A stretch of DNA of 64,000 nt, taken from assembly GCF_018320785.1 (NCBI RefSeq), contig NC_054873.1, positions 20,860,196 to 20,924,195 of the forward strand, given 5' to 3'. The position numbers and the translations under genes were made by a program. The stretch's first letter is position 1, and the number at the start of each line of letters is the position of its first letter. Below the pieces are notes generated by a model. That model was not told where the DNA came from. It made no database searches and saw only the letters and a program-made list of their open reading frames with translations. Below, piece by piece: positions 25,501 through 38,000 of the stretch. The DNA is from Cheilinus undulatus. Its lineage: Eukaryota; Chordata; Actinopteri; Labriformes; Labridae.

Positions 25501-26374
25501 GCATAGATATATTTCCCATTCATCTGGGAAACCCTCTATACAAAGAGCTTGGGAAAGGCAGGACTTTCATTACTGAACAGCAAAGCATCCTGGGAGATGT
25601 GCAAAAACATCCTCTCTTCTAAGAGAAGCTTTTGGCGTGGCTTTCTGTTCCTGTTTTAATAAAGAAATGTAAAGATCTGATTAAACTGCTGCTTTCCTAC
25701 AGCTGCATCCAAGCTAATCGCTACTGTGGCAGTAGCCATTGGCTTACATTGGCTTGCAGTGCAACTCAACTCCACCCATAATGTTCACAAACTCATGCCA
25801 AAGCAGATCATCAGAAGAGTTAAAAACATCGTTTCTGTCATTAAACATTTTTAGTGTGGTTCTTTGCTACATCCTAGCTAAATGCTACACTGGAGGCAGA
25901 CATTGCTAATGGCTCACAGTACACCTTAACTCGCCTGTTCTACTGCCCTGTTCTCTCAAATGACACTGATTGGTCAGAGTCATTCTCAGTTTTGGCACAG
26001 TCATTGTGGATTTAAGCTTTTTGAGATGGATTTCCCTGATGACAATCTGGCAAATTCATCTGCTTTGCAAGGTTAGCATACACTCAGTCTGACATTCGGC
26101 TCAGATAATAGGTGTTTAATGAATGATCAGTTTGTCACTGATGGTCTTGTTTATTTTTGTTAGTGATATAGAGACTTTAGTATTGATTAAAGCTTGTCTT
26201 ACAACCAGTTAAAATTCTTTACAGGAGTTTTAACTTTTTGTTTAATATTCAACCTGCCAAGCTGGCATCTTTTGTGGACGTTTCCAATCAAATTATTAAA
26301 ACTATCTGCTGAAACAAGGATGGGATGGGATGGAGCAATAAAGCAAAAATATTATTTTGTCTGATACTTGTTGG

Positions 26375-26405
<31 letters not shown>

Positions 26406-29400
26406 CACATGGACATGCAATCATTCGAGTCAATGAGTGATTTTTCCTCTCTTGGCTATTGGTGTGATTTTTCCCTGTTTCAGAAGCCGTATTCTGTATT
26501 TCTCGCTGATTGAGGTCTCACTCACTGCTCTTTGAACTTCTGCCCTCTGACTTGCAGAGCCGGATCTCCCAGGATGCACTGGTGTGTAAGGGGCTTAGCT
26601 GTCCTCCACAGATCTTCATCCTGCTCCAGTATCAGACTCTAACTCAGCGAATCAAAGCCACCATCCTCAGAGCAGACAACCTGGATGACCTCTCTCACAC
26701 GCTGGCAGCTGCAGCAGCAGGTAAAAACAGCCTGTTATGTCACCTAAGTTTAACAAATTGTTTATTTGATCATGAGATCTCATAAGGACAGAATGCATGG
26801 AGGTGTTATGTAAGCATTCGTGGGACATTTTCCATACAGGGGCAGAAGTACAATAATTCCCTATGTTTGCTTTTAATGTTTAGGGGATTAAACAGTGTCT
26901 TACAGGACCTAAATGCAGCAGAAGATCATCCCTTTTGTAATGACATTGAGCTTTAATCCTTCACTATTCACAATCCTAAGGGGAAAAAAAGTTCCAATCT
27001 CCTCTGGATCTCTGTACTGACAAATCTAATCTTTGTTACCATTAGCCTGTCTGTCTGGGGATTTTTTTTTTTCATGGCCGACAAGCACATGCTGCATACA
27101 CAGCCATTTCATTTGATGGTATCAGTTTCATGTACAGTATGTAGCATACGTCGGCTGGGGTAATCTTTTCCTGTTTTGTAGCAGATTATGAAGTATTTCT
27201 CATGTACATTTGGACTAACCAATATGCAGAAGTGCATTTTATTCCTTTTTTAATTCCAGCTCCATGTTTTTCTTGACTGTATACAACACTTTTGGTATAA
27301 AAGGCAATGTGAGACAACAGCCCATTTCCTCATCCTGTTTCAGTCCCCGTCTATCAGAATCTAATATTAATTTACTGAAATACTTCAGTCCTGGTTCTTA
27401 ACTCTACCATATGCTGGATGTTTGGTTAGATACCAAGAAAATATAGAAGTGAAATAATTAAAAATAAAATGCAATAAAGAAAACATATACTGTATATTGG
27501 CAGGTGAAAGAAAAGATGCAACAACCACCTTTTGAGAGACACTGTCCTAGTGTGTGGCCAGCCGAGTCTCTTATCTCCATTAGTACAGCCGGCCATTATT
27601 ACTAATGAAGCCTAGCATTAGTGCATGCTGGACACAGTAGTCATACGCCCAGCTCCCACAGCCAATCACAGCTTTCTCTCGACACAGCGGTGTATTTAAA
27701 TATGACGTTCTTCTCACTAATCCCTGATGCATAAATGCTGATGCACCACCTGCTGACGGTGAAGCTTAACCTCCTCCACCCCAGCCACCTCCTTTATAGT
27801 CTAAAGCTTGTTACTATACGGTAAAACTGTATATTCATTCTGTAAGATCCGTGTTGCTTTAACAAGATTTCACCTGTCCTTTCTGCAGAGTACCAGATTG
27901 TGATTAATCTGCATCATGAGGGAGTCATAATCAGCCGCAGAGAAACTAAAGCAACCTCCTGCACCGTGTGGAACACTTCTTTCCACTTTGACCTCCCTCC
28001 AGGAGATATCCATCAGCTTCCACTCACAATGGAGTTCATAATTACACAGGTGAAGATCACTTAAAAGCTAAAAAAAAAACACATATCAAAACATGCTGTT
28101 TTGTACTCGCCTTAGAAAATTCTCGCCAATTGTCATTTTCACAAAAACTGCATTCTGCAAAATTGGAAAGGCTTGAAGGATGACACTTCAAAGGAAAAAC
28201 AATGCAACCACTTAGCATTTCATAATTCCAGAGTGCATTGCACAACAAGGGGAGCCTACATGTGTATCTACGTCTCTACATGTGTCTTTTCTATACATTA
28301 AAAAGACAATTGTGTTAATCTAATAAAGTACATGTCTTAAAGGGATATTTCTGTTTTTCTGAAGTTGGATTGTATAAGGTACTTTGTGATAGTAGGGCAG
28401 TTGGCCTCCAGAGAATTCAGAGTGTTTTGTCCCTTCAAACAGGATGTGCTTGAGGAAGCTAGGCTATACAGTACCAAAGATGGGCATAGCTGCCCTGTAT
28501 AATTTTGCGAGTTTAAGGTTGAAAATGCCGCCCCCCAAACAAAAAAAACAATGCTGGCTCAACTGTACACTATTGAAAACTTTTGAAGCATTATATTTTT
28601 TACCTGGAAAACCTCTGTGTTTTAACCTGACAACCCAGATGGATTTTTTTTCACACATCCATCTAGAGCCCTCCCACTGACTGTGTTAGGGAAATGGCAG
28701 AGCCTTTAAAAAAGAACGGAGGATTATTGGATGAACATTCTGCCCGTCACATCTTTACGGGCCCATCAGAGCAACAAAACACGTGACAATTCAACTCTTG
28801 CTGAGCCCATTCAGGAGAAGGGCAAAAACATTGTTTCCGCAAAGAAAAGAACTTAATGCTAACCTTGTAAAGCAGATGGATACCTCGTTTCCTTGTTTCT
28901 CACTGGCGAATCCATCTTGCAAAGCTCCTGTGTGAACCGTTTTGACCTGGTTAGAAAGTGACAGGACCAATCAGCATCAAGGGGCAGTACTTTGGGGAGC
29001 GGCAGAGTCGTGACCTAAGCAAGCATCAACAAGAGACCGGTTTAATTATGGCGGAAGACATTAGCGTGGATGCTGCTAAAGCATCAGAACTTGACAACAT
29101 TTCTTCATTAAAAGAAGAACACAGAACAGCACTAAGTTGTTTTCTTTTCAAAAACAACAATAGTCATGTATTGACATGTCTACAGTCCCCATGGTTCACG
29201 TTATGCAGTTCTCTGTGGAATTTACTCCTCGGTAGGGGCGCACCTTGGTAGCAGCTACGTCACGTGTTTTGTTGCTCTGTTTGACCCGTAAAGATGTGAC
29301 AGACAAAATGTTCATCCAATCATTCTCTGAGTTTTTTTTCAAAGCCTCTGCCCTTTCGCTTTCTATGAGAGGTTTACCAGATGGATGTGTGAAACACAAA

Positions 29401-30878
29401 GTTCTGATAAAACTGAAACCATAGCAGCATCCACACTAATCTCTTCCACCATAACTGTCGCTGCTTATGACTCTGCTGCACCCGGGAGTACTGCCTCTTA
29501 CTCCTGATTGGTCCTGTCACTTTCTTACAGGGCCCAATCTGTTCAGATAGGAGCTTTGCAAGATGAATTTGCCAGTGAGAAACACAGAAACAGGCAAATC
29601 CATCTGCTTTGCAAGGTTGTCTGTGCTTGGCACTAATTTGTAAAGTGAGCTTCCGTCACTGCCTATGTGTTCTCAGCGTATCTGAACAGCTGTTTCATTT
29701 GAAGGCTTTGTCAATGAAACAAAACACCAAATTGAGAACAAACTAGTTATCTCAGCTCAGTTTTCCACCTCAATAGCTTACACAGTGTTTTCAGAGGGTA
29801 AAATATAGTGCTGACCATAGACTAGTCATTAGAGAAATAAAGCAGCAGCCATAAACTTACCTGGATGACAAATTTCCATTCAGCTCTTCTGGTCGGGGTT
29901 GTTTTCTCAAATTTATCCTCAGAAAGTTAATGAAGGTCAGTGAAACACTTGTGTTCACCAAGGCAAGGAAGGCTAGATTGGGAGTGATGCAGGCTGCTGG
30001 CATATGTGAGCTGCTATCCTCAATCAGAGTGTTTGAAGAAACAATGTAAGTCCCACTCATGAAATGTGGACATAAGCTCACAGTTTCCACACCTATACCA
30101 CCAGGTTAGCTAACCAGTCCTCACTAAAGTTTCTCTCCCTCTTTATCTTTTCACTAAGTCTCCATCCGTAGAAGTTTTTCCTCTGTGTACTCCGGCTCAT
30201 AGAAGTATTCCCTCGTATCCACAGTAAATGGCACGTCATTGCCACTAGAGTCAAAATTGTTCATTTTAGCAGTTTTTTTTTTTTTTAGCTTAGTTCTTGT
30301 TTCTTCTGACTAAGCCTGCAGATGCAAACAGCTGTTAAGATACTCTGAGGCAGAACAGCACTTAGCTAGTGGCTGAAGTTTACATTTCAAAATAGTGCCA
30401 AACACAAAGGCTTTCTGGGTGAAAAATAAAAGGCTTCAAAAAATTCTATCTACTGTACAATTGAGGCAGCATAGTTTTTTGGCCCATTTTCACCTTAAGC
30501 TTGCTAAATTACGTGGAGAAACAATACCTGTCTTCTACTCTGTCTCTTGTATAGCCTAGCGCATCGGCATCCTGCACATAGGGGCAATGCTAACTGAGAT
30601 CAACTTCAAAAATACAGAAATAATATATTATATATATAATGTAATATAAATAATATGGCTTAATACCAGTGTGCATGGTTCCTTTGAACGAGTAACTACA
30701 TTATTTGTTTCTTTACTTCCTTGTGAGACAGAAGCAGGTCCTTTCAGAGGGTAAAGTTCTTGGTCGAGTCTTGATCGGTGTTGAGGCTGCAGATGCTGGA
30801 CGAGCTCACTGGAGGGACATGTGCAGCCTGCAGGTGGAGCAGGCACGCTGGCACACTGTGCAACCAGAGCCTCAGTAG
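22597..30878 (+). CDS. Synaptotagmin-like tandem C2-domain membrane protein
   Basis: Five coding exons, 22597-22741, 23162-24150, 26558-26720, 27889-28049 and 30732-30878, give 534 aa plus TAG with continuous phase. The start has a good context (ATCACCATGC). Residues ~24-43 and ~51-74 are hydrophobic; the second (VLLLVGLIVFCLCIILGC, then CWRK) is the usual synaptotagmin-style membrane anchor. A Ser/Pro-rich linker follows to ~250. C2A-like sequence (CLHFTMAFYPEQQTLTVTIV) covers ~251-378. C2B-like sequence (PPQIFILLQYQTLTQRIKAT...HWRDM...RWHTVQP) covers ~390-534 and ends with the family's terminal WH motif. The Asp residues that bind calcium in C2 loops are largely missing, so calcium-independent membrane or protein binding is likely. 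Which synaptotagmin paralogue it is I cannot tell. Start exon is inferred; an alternative first exon is possible. Confidence 0.82.
24206..24470 (+). mobile_element. Tc1-like terminal fragment
   Basis: It begins TA-CAGTGTCTATAAAAAGTGTTCAC and contains GATTTCTACAAAGTAATGTCA. That is the inner inverted-repeat sequence of the element at 37,762-39,220, so it is a fragment of the same family. It lies in intron 2 of the C2 gene. No transposase. Confidence 0.6.
25505..26080 (+). repeat. Dispersed A/B-family element, copy 2 (complete)
   Basis: The left part reads ATCTGGGAAACCCTCTATAC then GGGAAAGGCAGGACT. The right end reads TGGCAAATTCATCTGCTTTGCAAGGTTAG. Interior words (CAAAGCAGATCATCAGAAGAGTTAAAAACATC, GGCAGTAGCCATT) are shared with copies at 17,363 and 57,525. 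It is non-coding and intronic in the C2 gene. Confidence 0.6.
26378..26402. repeat. Poly-T run
   Basis: About 25 T in a row, 155 bases before exon 3 of the C2 gene. Length is likely variable between individuals or reads. Confidence 0.85.
28340..30625. mobile_element. Nested transposon cluster in last intron of the C2 gene
   Basis: The outer ends are inverted: GGGATATTTCTGTTTTTCTGAAGTTGGATT near 28,340, versus the reverse complement of AATCAACTTCAAAAATACAGAAATA-like sequence near 30,595-30,622. Inside lie two A/B-family copies in opposite orientation. 28,648-28,800 pairs with the reverse complement of 29,255-29,400, and 28,865-28,995 pairs with the reverse complement of 29,485-29,622. No transposase is recognisable. 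Confidence 0.5.
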
Positions 30879-31294
30879 AGCTCTGATACATGTGCTTAGA
30901 AAACTGTGATGTCACCAGAGGACCTAAGCACAGTTGAACTCATAGGGCAACAAAAAGAACACTTTCAGAGTTCACCTTCACCCTACAGGGCACAGAGCTG
31001 AAACTATGACTATGTACTAAAAATGGAGCATTTATGGATACTCTAAGCTTCAAGGATGGACTCTGACCAACTAAGTCTGTACAATGGCCTTATTTTGATA
31101 AACAAACCTGTGATTTTTTCCATGGGTAAGTACTGTATGTGCACAAAATGACCTCAAGTATCGCATGAGAGTTTAGACATTGTGGGTTTATATTAGGAAA
31201 ATGTATTTATTGACTTTAAGAAGCAGAGATCATTCAGTTTTTGAGAATTTATCAGTGATTTATTCGACCATTCAAGCTCTCTCCAAGTGAGCAA

Positions 31295-31300
31295 AATAAA
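31295..31300 (+). terminator. Candidate poly(A) signal of the C2 gene
   Basis: AATAAA about 420 bases after the stop codon. The converging gene has minus-strand AATAAA candidates (TTTATT on plus) at 31,463-31,468 and 31,482-31,487, so the two 3' ends would lie within about 200 bases of each other. Confidence 0.4.
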
Positions 31301-31462
31301 ATGTAAAAAAAAAGATTAAAATTGTGAAAAAACTACTAAAGACTTACTAAAGTTATCAGTGTTGGGCACTGACAACGGGATTCAACACAAAACACAAACA
31401 ACCATACAATACTTTCTTAAGTCATGGGCATCTTTAATTTCACAATAATTTCAGTTTAGTAT

Positions 31463-31487
31463 TTTATTTCAGTTTAAGTATTTTATT
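31463..31487 (-). terminator. Candidate poly(A) signals of the coiled-coil gene
   Basis: Two AATAAA hexamers on the minus strand, about 515-540 bases after that gene's stop codon. Either could end its transcript. Confidence 0.35.
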
Positions 31488-31611
31488 TGCAAAAACCTTT
31501 CTGGTTTAAAAAAATAATATAATGCACTATATCATGTCATAAGAATAAAACACATTTCTCAACACTGTTGTCAGAGTCTAATTTAAATATATATATAGTT
31601 TTTGGGTGATT

Positions 31612-31730
31612 TTTTTTTTGGAGATAGGGGAAAGACATGCACTAAACTGTGCTAGGACTGGGATTAAATACTACTACTCTGAGGACTTGAGCCTCTGTGT
31701 TACTCTACAAACTGAGCTAAGCCGGTGCCA
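31612..31730 (-). repeat. tRNA-derived SINE
   Basis: On the minus strand, GGCACCGGCTTAGCTCAGTT opens with an A box (TAGCTCAGTTTG). About 90 bases on comes TTTAGTGCATGTCTTTCCCC, resembling the body that follows the tRNA head in a common percomorph SINE (GCATGTCTTTCCCC). The B-box region is degenerate. It lies between the convergent 3' ends. Confidence 0.55.
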
Positions 31731-32000
31731 AAAGACATCCACATTTTTAATTATTGATAATGTTATTTAGCTACAGTAATTGCTTGTGCCTGTGGTCGTC
31801 TGTTACCTTGCCTGCGTAAGAATAATCAAGACATTTTTAATCCATAAAGTGTCACCTAAGGATGCCTCATCTTAAAAATGTCTAATAAAGTCCTTTCATT
31901 TCATTTAAGTAAAATCACTCAATGTAAGCTTTAAGGCACAAAGTTGATCATGAAACCCTTTTGGTGATATAGCAAGCAGCAGAAGTCTTAAAAAAACAAC

Positions 32001-35000
32001 TCATTTGTTCAGTCCTTCCTCTTCCTCTTCATCAGGGCTACAGATATCAACGAGCTCAGCTGTAAATATGCCATCAGGGTAGAGGGCAGTCGGTCTCTTC
32101 TCCTGCAGCTTGATCTCATCTGAAGTCTTTGACATGTCAGTACCTGAAGTCTGATGATTCTCTGAAGTCTGTAGACAAGAATGGATGGACTGTTTGCTTC
32201 CTAGTGCTGCTAGATCAGAGAGGAAAGTACATAAAGGATAGCATTAATATTAGAAATAGTCCGAATACTGTATAAACATATAAATATAAAGATAGAAGGC
32301 ATGGAAAAAGAGGGGTAAAGATGTCAAATCAGATCAGGGACTTATCCATCACTAATGAAAAGAATATCATTTACCTCTGTTAGGTATATGTAGACAAGTT
32401 AGATATACATGCACAGCACAGCACAGCACAGCACATATCTACCCTAATAAATATTACACAAATGCACAACTTCACCTGGCAGCAGACTCTCATGTTTCAC
32501 ATTCTGATTGATGATTCCTGCGCTCAAAGTGTGATCAAACATCTGGCAGGGGAGAAAATATTTTCAATATCTCTCATTTCATTTTCATATCAGGGGCTAT
32601 CAGCTTTCCTTGAATATATTTGTAGTATCTATGTGAAGTTATGCTTTAGCCCTTAGAGGGTGTTAAGGCCATTTTGTGGCCTTTTATTTGCTCATTTTTG
32701 TTTTATTTTTTTATTTTGACTGTGTTAACGGTAACCAGGACTGCTCACAGAATTGGCTGGGCCCCTTAAAACCCTCCTGAGCTGTGATTTACTGATTATA
32801 TCAATATATGTGTGTTAGATCAGTAGCATTGGTGCTAGCGTCCTAGCTAACAGCTACCTCATTTTGGAGCTGAAAGTGTGTCAAGTTATTTTTGGGTTAA
32901 TGTTCAACTTATTCATGCCACTTTCAGGCCCTTTAAATCATTGTTTATGCCAATTTTAGCCACTTTATTACAAATTTTAACCCAATTTTACAGCTTTTTG
33001 CATATTTTTGCCCCTGTAACCCATTACTGACACTCTAACCCATTTTTTTGACACTTTTTGCTTTTTGGAACTTTTAATTATTTTTTTCACTCAAGTGCTT
33101 TTTACGATTTTTTTTTGGCCCATTTTGCCTTGCGTAGCCCATTTTGGTAGCAGAACCATATTTGTCTCTTTAAACCCATGTTTGCCACTTTTTGCCTATT
33201 TTTGCCACTTTTAACCCATTTTGCCACTTTTTAACTGCTTTTCACGACATTATTCACATATTTTTTGCGCTTTTTGTCTTTCTTGGCCCATTCTTGTTGC
33301 TATTACCCAATTTTTGTCACTTTAGTAGTGCCACTCTGTAACCACTTTTCACCAACCTTTTTCAACTGGTTTTTGCCATGTGACCCATTTTCCCCAGTCT
33401 TCAGCTTTTTTTTTGCCTCTTTTTGCAATTAATGACTTAATTTTCCCTTAAGATTATTTCAATTCTTCTATCTACTTCATTTTCCAAATATGTTCCTGGG
33501 AAAAAAGGGACAAAAAGTCTAAGATGTACCGAAGTTCTAAGTAGATCCATACTTTTTATTCTACTGTATGTTTTCTGTGATGATAAATAACTTCAGTCAT
33601 TTTCACAAGATTGAAACTAATTTATCCTCTTTTCTCAGGATAACAAATCTGTTTTTTCCAAGGAAATGAGGTAATTCGTAAAATCTTTCTACTATCTCAG
33701 AAAAAAACACAATAAGAATATGTATGCACATCCTTCTATGTGCTTTATTGTCCTGCCTCTTTATTTAATCATGTTCTGTTTCATCCAAGTTCCAGGCTGC
33801 AACCTTTTTTTTTTTTTCTAATTTGAGTCTTGATTTCTCATAAGGAGGTAACGGTGATGGGTCCTGATGCCTGAATAGTTGAGAACTAGCTAACTAGTTC
33901 TCTGTTGTCAGTGTCAGACCGCTGTCCTCTTACAGATAATTCAGACGCATTCCCAGTTGTTCACTACTTAACCTCAAGTCTGATTATCACCAGAGTAGAA
34001 AGAGTCATAATGGAGATTAGAGCTGAACTACTGTATGTTTCATGTTCAGAGACACCCCACTGCATGCTGTATGCTCTATGATTAAAGCAGAAGCTGGGAT
34101 TAGGCTGCACATATGTGTATGAGAGTATAAGTAATGAATAAATGTGGGTGTAGCTTAATTTCATGATATAATCTGCATGCAAAGATTATGCCATTTATGA
34201 TATTAATTTTCATGAGTTTCAGATGAAACATCAACATCTGTGATAAGCACGGAATAGACTGTCCCTTAAATACTGTTGATGTTTACATCTCTTGACAGCA
34301 AAGTCATGTGGGACTCACAGAAAAGTTGACCACACTTAACAACATTTCTACTTTGTGTAATTCAAGCATTTACTTTTATGGCATTAGTTGTATAATTTAC
34401 CTCAGCAGTCACATCTGTTTGCTTTACTTCCTCCCCTCCTGAACAGTCAGCGCTCTCCTCATCCTCCTCAAACACCGGCATCAAACCTGGACCCTGTGCC
34501 CAGATCCTCCAGTCCCCTGTTTTCTGAATCAAAGACAAATAAGATGTTATTTTTGTACATATTCAAGTCGATTATCATTTTCATTTGTAACCAGTATTAA
34601 TTTGCTGAGGCTTCTCACCCTCATGGCTTTAGATGTGTTGGGTCGGTTCTGTAGAGAAGAGGCTCCTGTCTGTGCGGCGCCTGAACTGTTGTCATCGTGA
34701 ACTGTTAGCTCGTCCTTAGCTTCTCGCTTCTTAAACAAACACTTCAACTACAAATACAGGTGCGTCTCAAAAAATTAGAATATGATTAAAAAGTTCTTTC
34801 TTCTTGTTATTTAATTAAAGAAATGAAACTTCCATATGTCCTAGATTCATCATTAAAAGGTAAAATATTTCTTAACTTGATGATTGTGGATTACAGCTCA
34901 CAAAAATCAACTGTAATATCAGACTAATTCTCAGATTTGTTAAAGCTCAGATTGCTAAAGCTAACTTAGCTATAACAGCGCTACAAAGATAACATACCTA

Positions 35001-38000
35001 TACAGCTAATGTAGCTAAAGCTAAGCGCACAAAGAAGCCATGTATCTACATTATCTGTGTAGTTAAAGTACCTTAACCTATGTCTAATGATGCTCATGAT
35101 GCTAAAGCTAATTTAATTTTATATAAAGGAGCTACATAGCTTACATAGCTACATAGCTAACATAGCTAAAACTAAGCTCACAAAGCAGCTATGTAAGCTA
35201 TGTTGGTACACCAACTATGTAGCTAGGTTAGCTTTATCTATGTTGGCTCAAGCTAACATTGCTCAAGCTAACTTAGCTATAGATAATAAAGCTACATAGC
35301 CAACATAGCTATGTGGCTAAGGTCACAGAGAAACTACACATCTACGTTATCTGCGTAGCTAAGTTAGGTTTACCTATGTTTACTAAAGCTCACTCTGCTA
35401 AAGCTAACTTAGCTATCGATAATGGTGTTACATAGCCATGTAGCTAAAGCTAAGGGTACAGAGCAGCTATGTATCTATGTTATCTGCATAGCTAGGTTAG
35501 CTTTACCTATGTTTACTGGAGTTCACGTTGCTAAAGCTTACTTGACTATAGATAAAGGAGCGACATAGCTACATAGCTACCTAGCTGACATGGCAAAAGC
35601 TAAGCTCACAAAGCAGCTATGTAAGCTATGTTGTTATGTTAACTATGTAGCTATGTTAACTTAATCTACATTGCTAAAGCTCACTGTGCTTAAGCTTACT
35701 TAACTACATTGGCTTATGTAGTAACATTAACTACGTAGCTAGCGTTGCTATATTAGCTTTAGCTAAAGCTAATTAAGCTTAAGCGAACCACTGTACTATA
35801 CATAATTCAATCCTGGATTAGACCTCTGTCCTTTTTCCATTTTATTTATGAAATGTTTCTTCTGTAATTTTTGCAATGTGGTTAATTTGTGAAATTTATG
35901 GCTAGACTTTGTTTATGAATAAAGTTGGATTTGAAAAAAAAAGTTTAAACTGGAAATACATTGTACTGGAAAATTATAGCATTTCCTTTCTGAGATATAT
36001 GGTGTCTCAGATGAATGGTTCTGGAGAGTCAAAAATGCAGCCAGACCCTCCTCAAATGAGTCTGACTATTCTTTTAATTCTCTGACCGAGAACAGCTATT
36101 TCACACCGAAGCCTTTCAAGATGGAACCTTCCTGACGACAAACATTAAATGTGGCCAATCCATTGGCTTTGCAAGGTTGAGATTACAGTAGATAGGCAGG
36201 GAAATTGCTGATAAAACAATGTAATATATCAGGATTTGTCCCAAGGGAACATGAAAACCTCTATTTATTTTTAAGGTCAAGCCATTAAAGTTTATCAGTA
36301 TGTTTTCGTATGAACACACAGCAAACAAACAAACCAACTAGACTTTTGTCTTCTGTATTGAAAGGGTGAAGAGAAATCTTGGCCTCATACCTGCTCAGTG
36401 ACCAGCCTCCTCTGCTCCTCTGTTTCTGGATTAACTGGGCAGACAGTTTTATCCTTCCTGCCTTCCACAGATGAGTTCTCATCTTTAACCTGTAGACAAG
36501 GAGTCTCACACTTTATTCTATTTAATAATATGGGTTCTTCACAGCTCTTTTTTAAAGTAACTTCACCTTGAGCTTGAGATCAGTATTTCTGAGTTGAGCC
36601 TCATTTATTTCCACCTCCCTCAGTGTCTCTGCACCTTTCCAAGCTCCGCCCCTGATACAGTGAGAAAAATGTTTTATATTCATCATCTCATTGTCTGGTA
36701 AAACAACTCTTTATCAGTCTTTATTAAACACACTTACTTTTCCCTCATCTCCTCCTCTCTTCCCTCCAGCTTTGTATTAAGTTCATTGCTCTACATTCAC
36801 AAACATAAAAGTTCACAGCCATTATCATATACACAAAACATTTTACCTCAACACGTGTTTACACAAGATACCTCACTGCATGCTTTATTATATCAGAGGT
36901 TCTCAACTGATCAAGCCTCAGAACAGATCACCTCCTCCCCAACATACATACACCACATGTCATAATAGAATAAAAGTTTTTTCTGTCCCAAGTAAGGATG
37001 ATAAATAACTTGAGATCTCCAGAGAATAATCAAATTTAATCATTTATCATTAGAAGATGCATGCATCATAGACTTTTCTGCCACAAATTGAAAATAGCCC
37101 AGAGACCCACACGTACATCCCAACACACCAGTTGAAACCTGCTGGTTCATATGATTGCCTTTGTATTTTTCAGTGAGGAACGTTTTGTTATTACCTGCAG
37201 GGTTTTGTTGTGTCTGGTCTGGCAGTCTGACGGTGGCTCCAAAAACAAAGAGGATTCTGATAAGCTGATAAACAGACAGTGGACACATTAAGAGACTACA
37301 ATGTTTCATTTGTGGAGTTTTTTGACAGTGCATTTTAAAAATGAAAATCTCATCAAAATCTGCTTACTCTGTCGCTTTCTCAGTGTCCTGATTCTCCATG
37401 GCTTCATCACCTACAAACATAATCAGAGCAGTTCAATGCCCTCTAGTGTTTGAAGAGTGCAACAACACTGTATTTTTTTCTGAAGATGTAAACCTGCTGT
37501 GATGCTGTTGAGAAGCATGTTAACCCTTACCTCGGTATCTATGAAGCAGCTGCTGATTGCTAATCCTCTCCAGCTCTTGTTTGCGTGCATCAAGCTCCAC
37601 TTGCTTCAGTGAGTCACAACCCCTCTGTGTAAAAGAATAAAGCCATAAAACACACGATATACACAATGAAACACAAAAAAGACAACATGTTGACATGAAT
37701 GAAATTACAACAAGGAAGAAATCACTACACTTCACTTCAGATACCAACAAGTTTTTTGCACCCTGAATATACTTAGAATTGCATTATTGTGCACCCCCTT
37801 TGGATGTTTTACCCTTTTATTGAATTTATAAATCAATCATGGTCTACATAATTCAGCTTTTTTGCCAAAACATTTTTAAACCCTCTTTAATGTCAGAGTG
37901 AAACAGATTTCTACAAAGTAATGTCAATTTAACAAATATATGTGATGTAAAATAAGTGACCGTATAAATATTCACCCCCTTTAAAGTGAATAACCTCATT

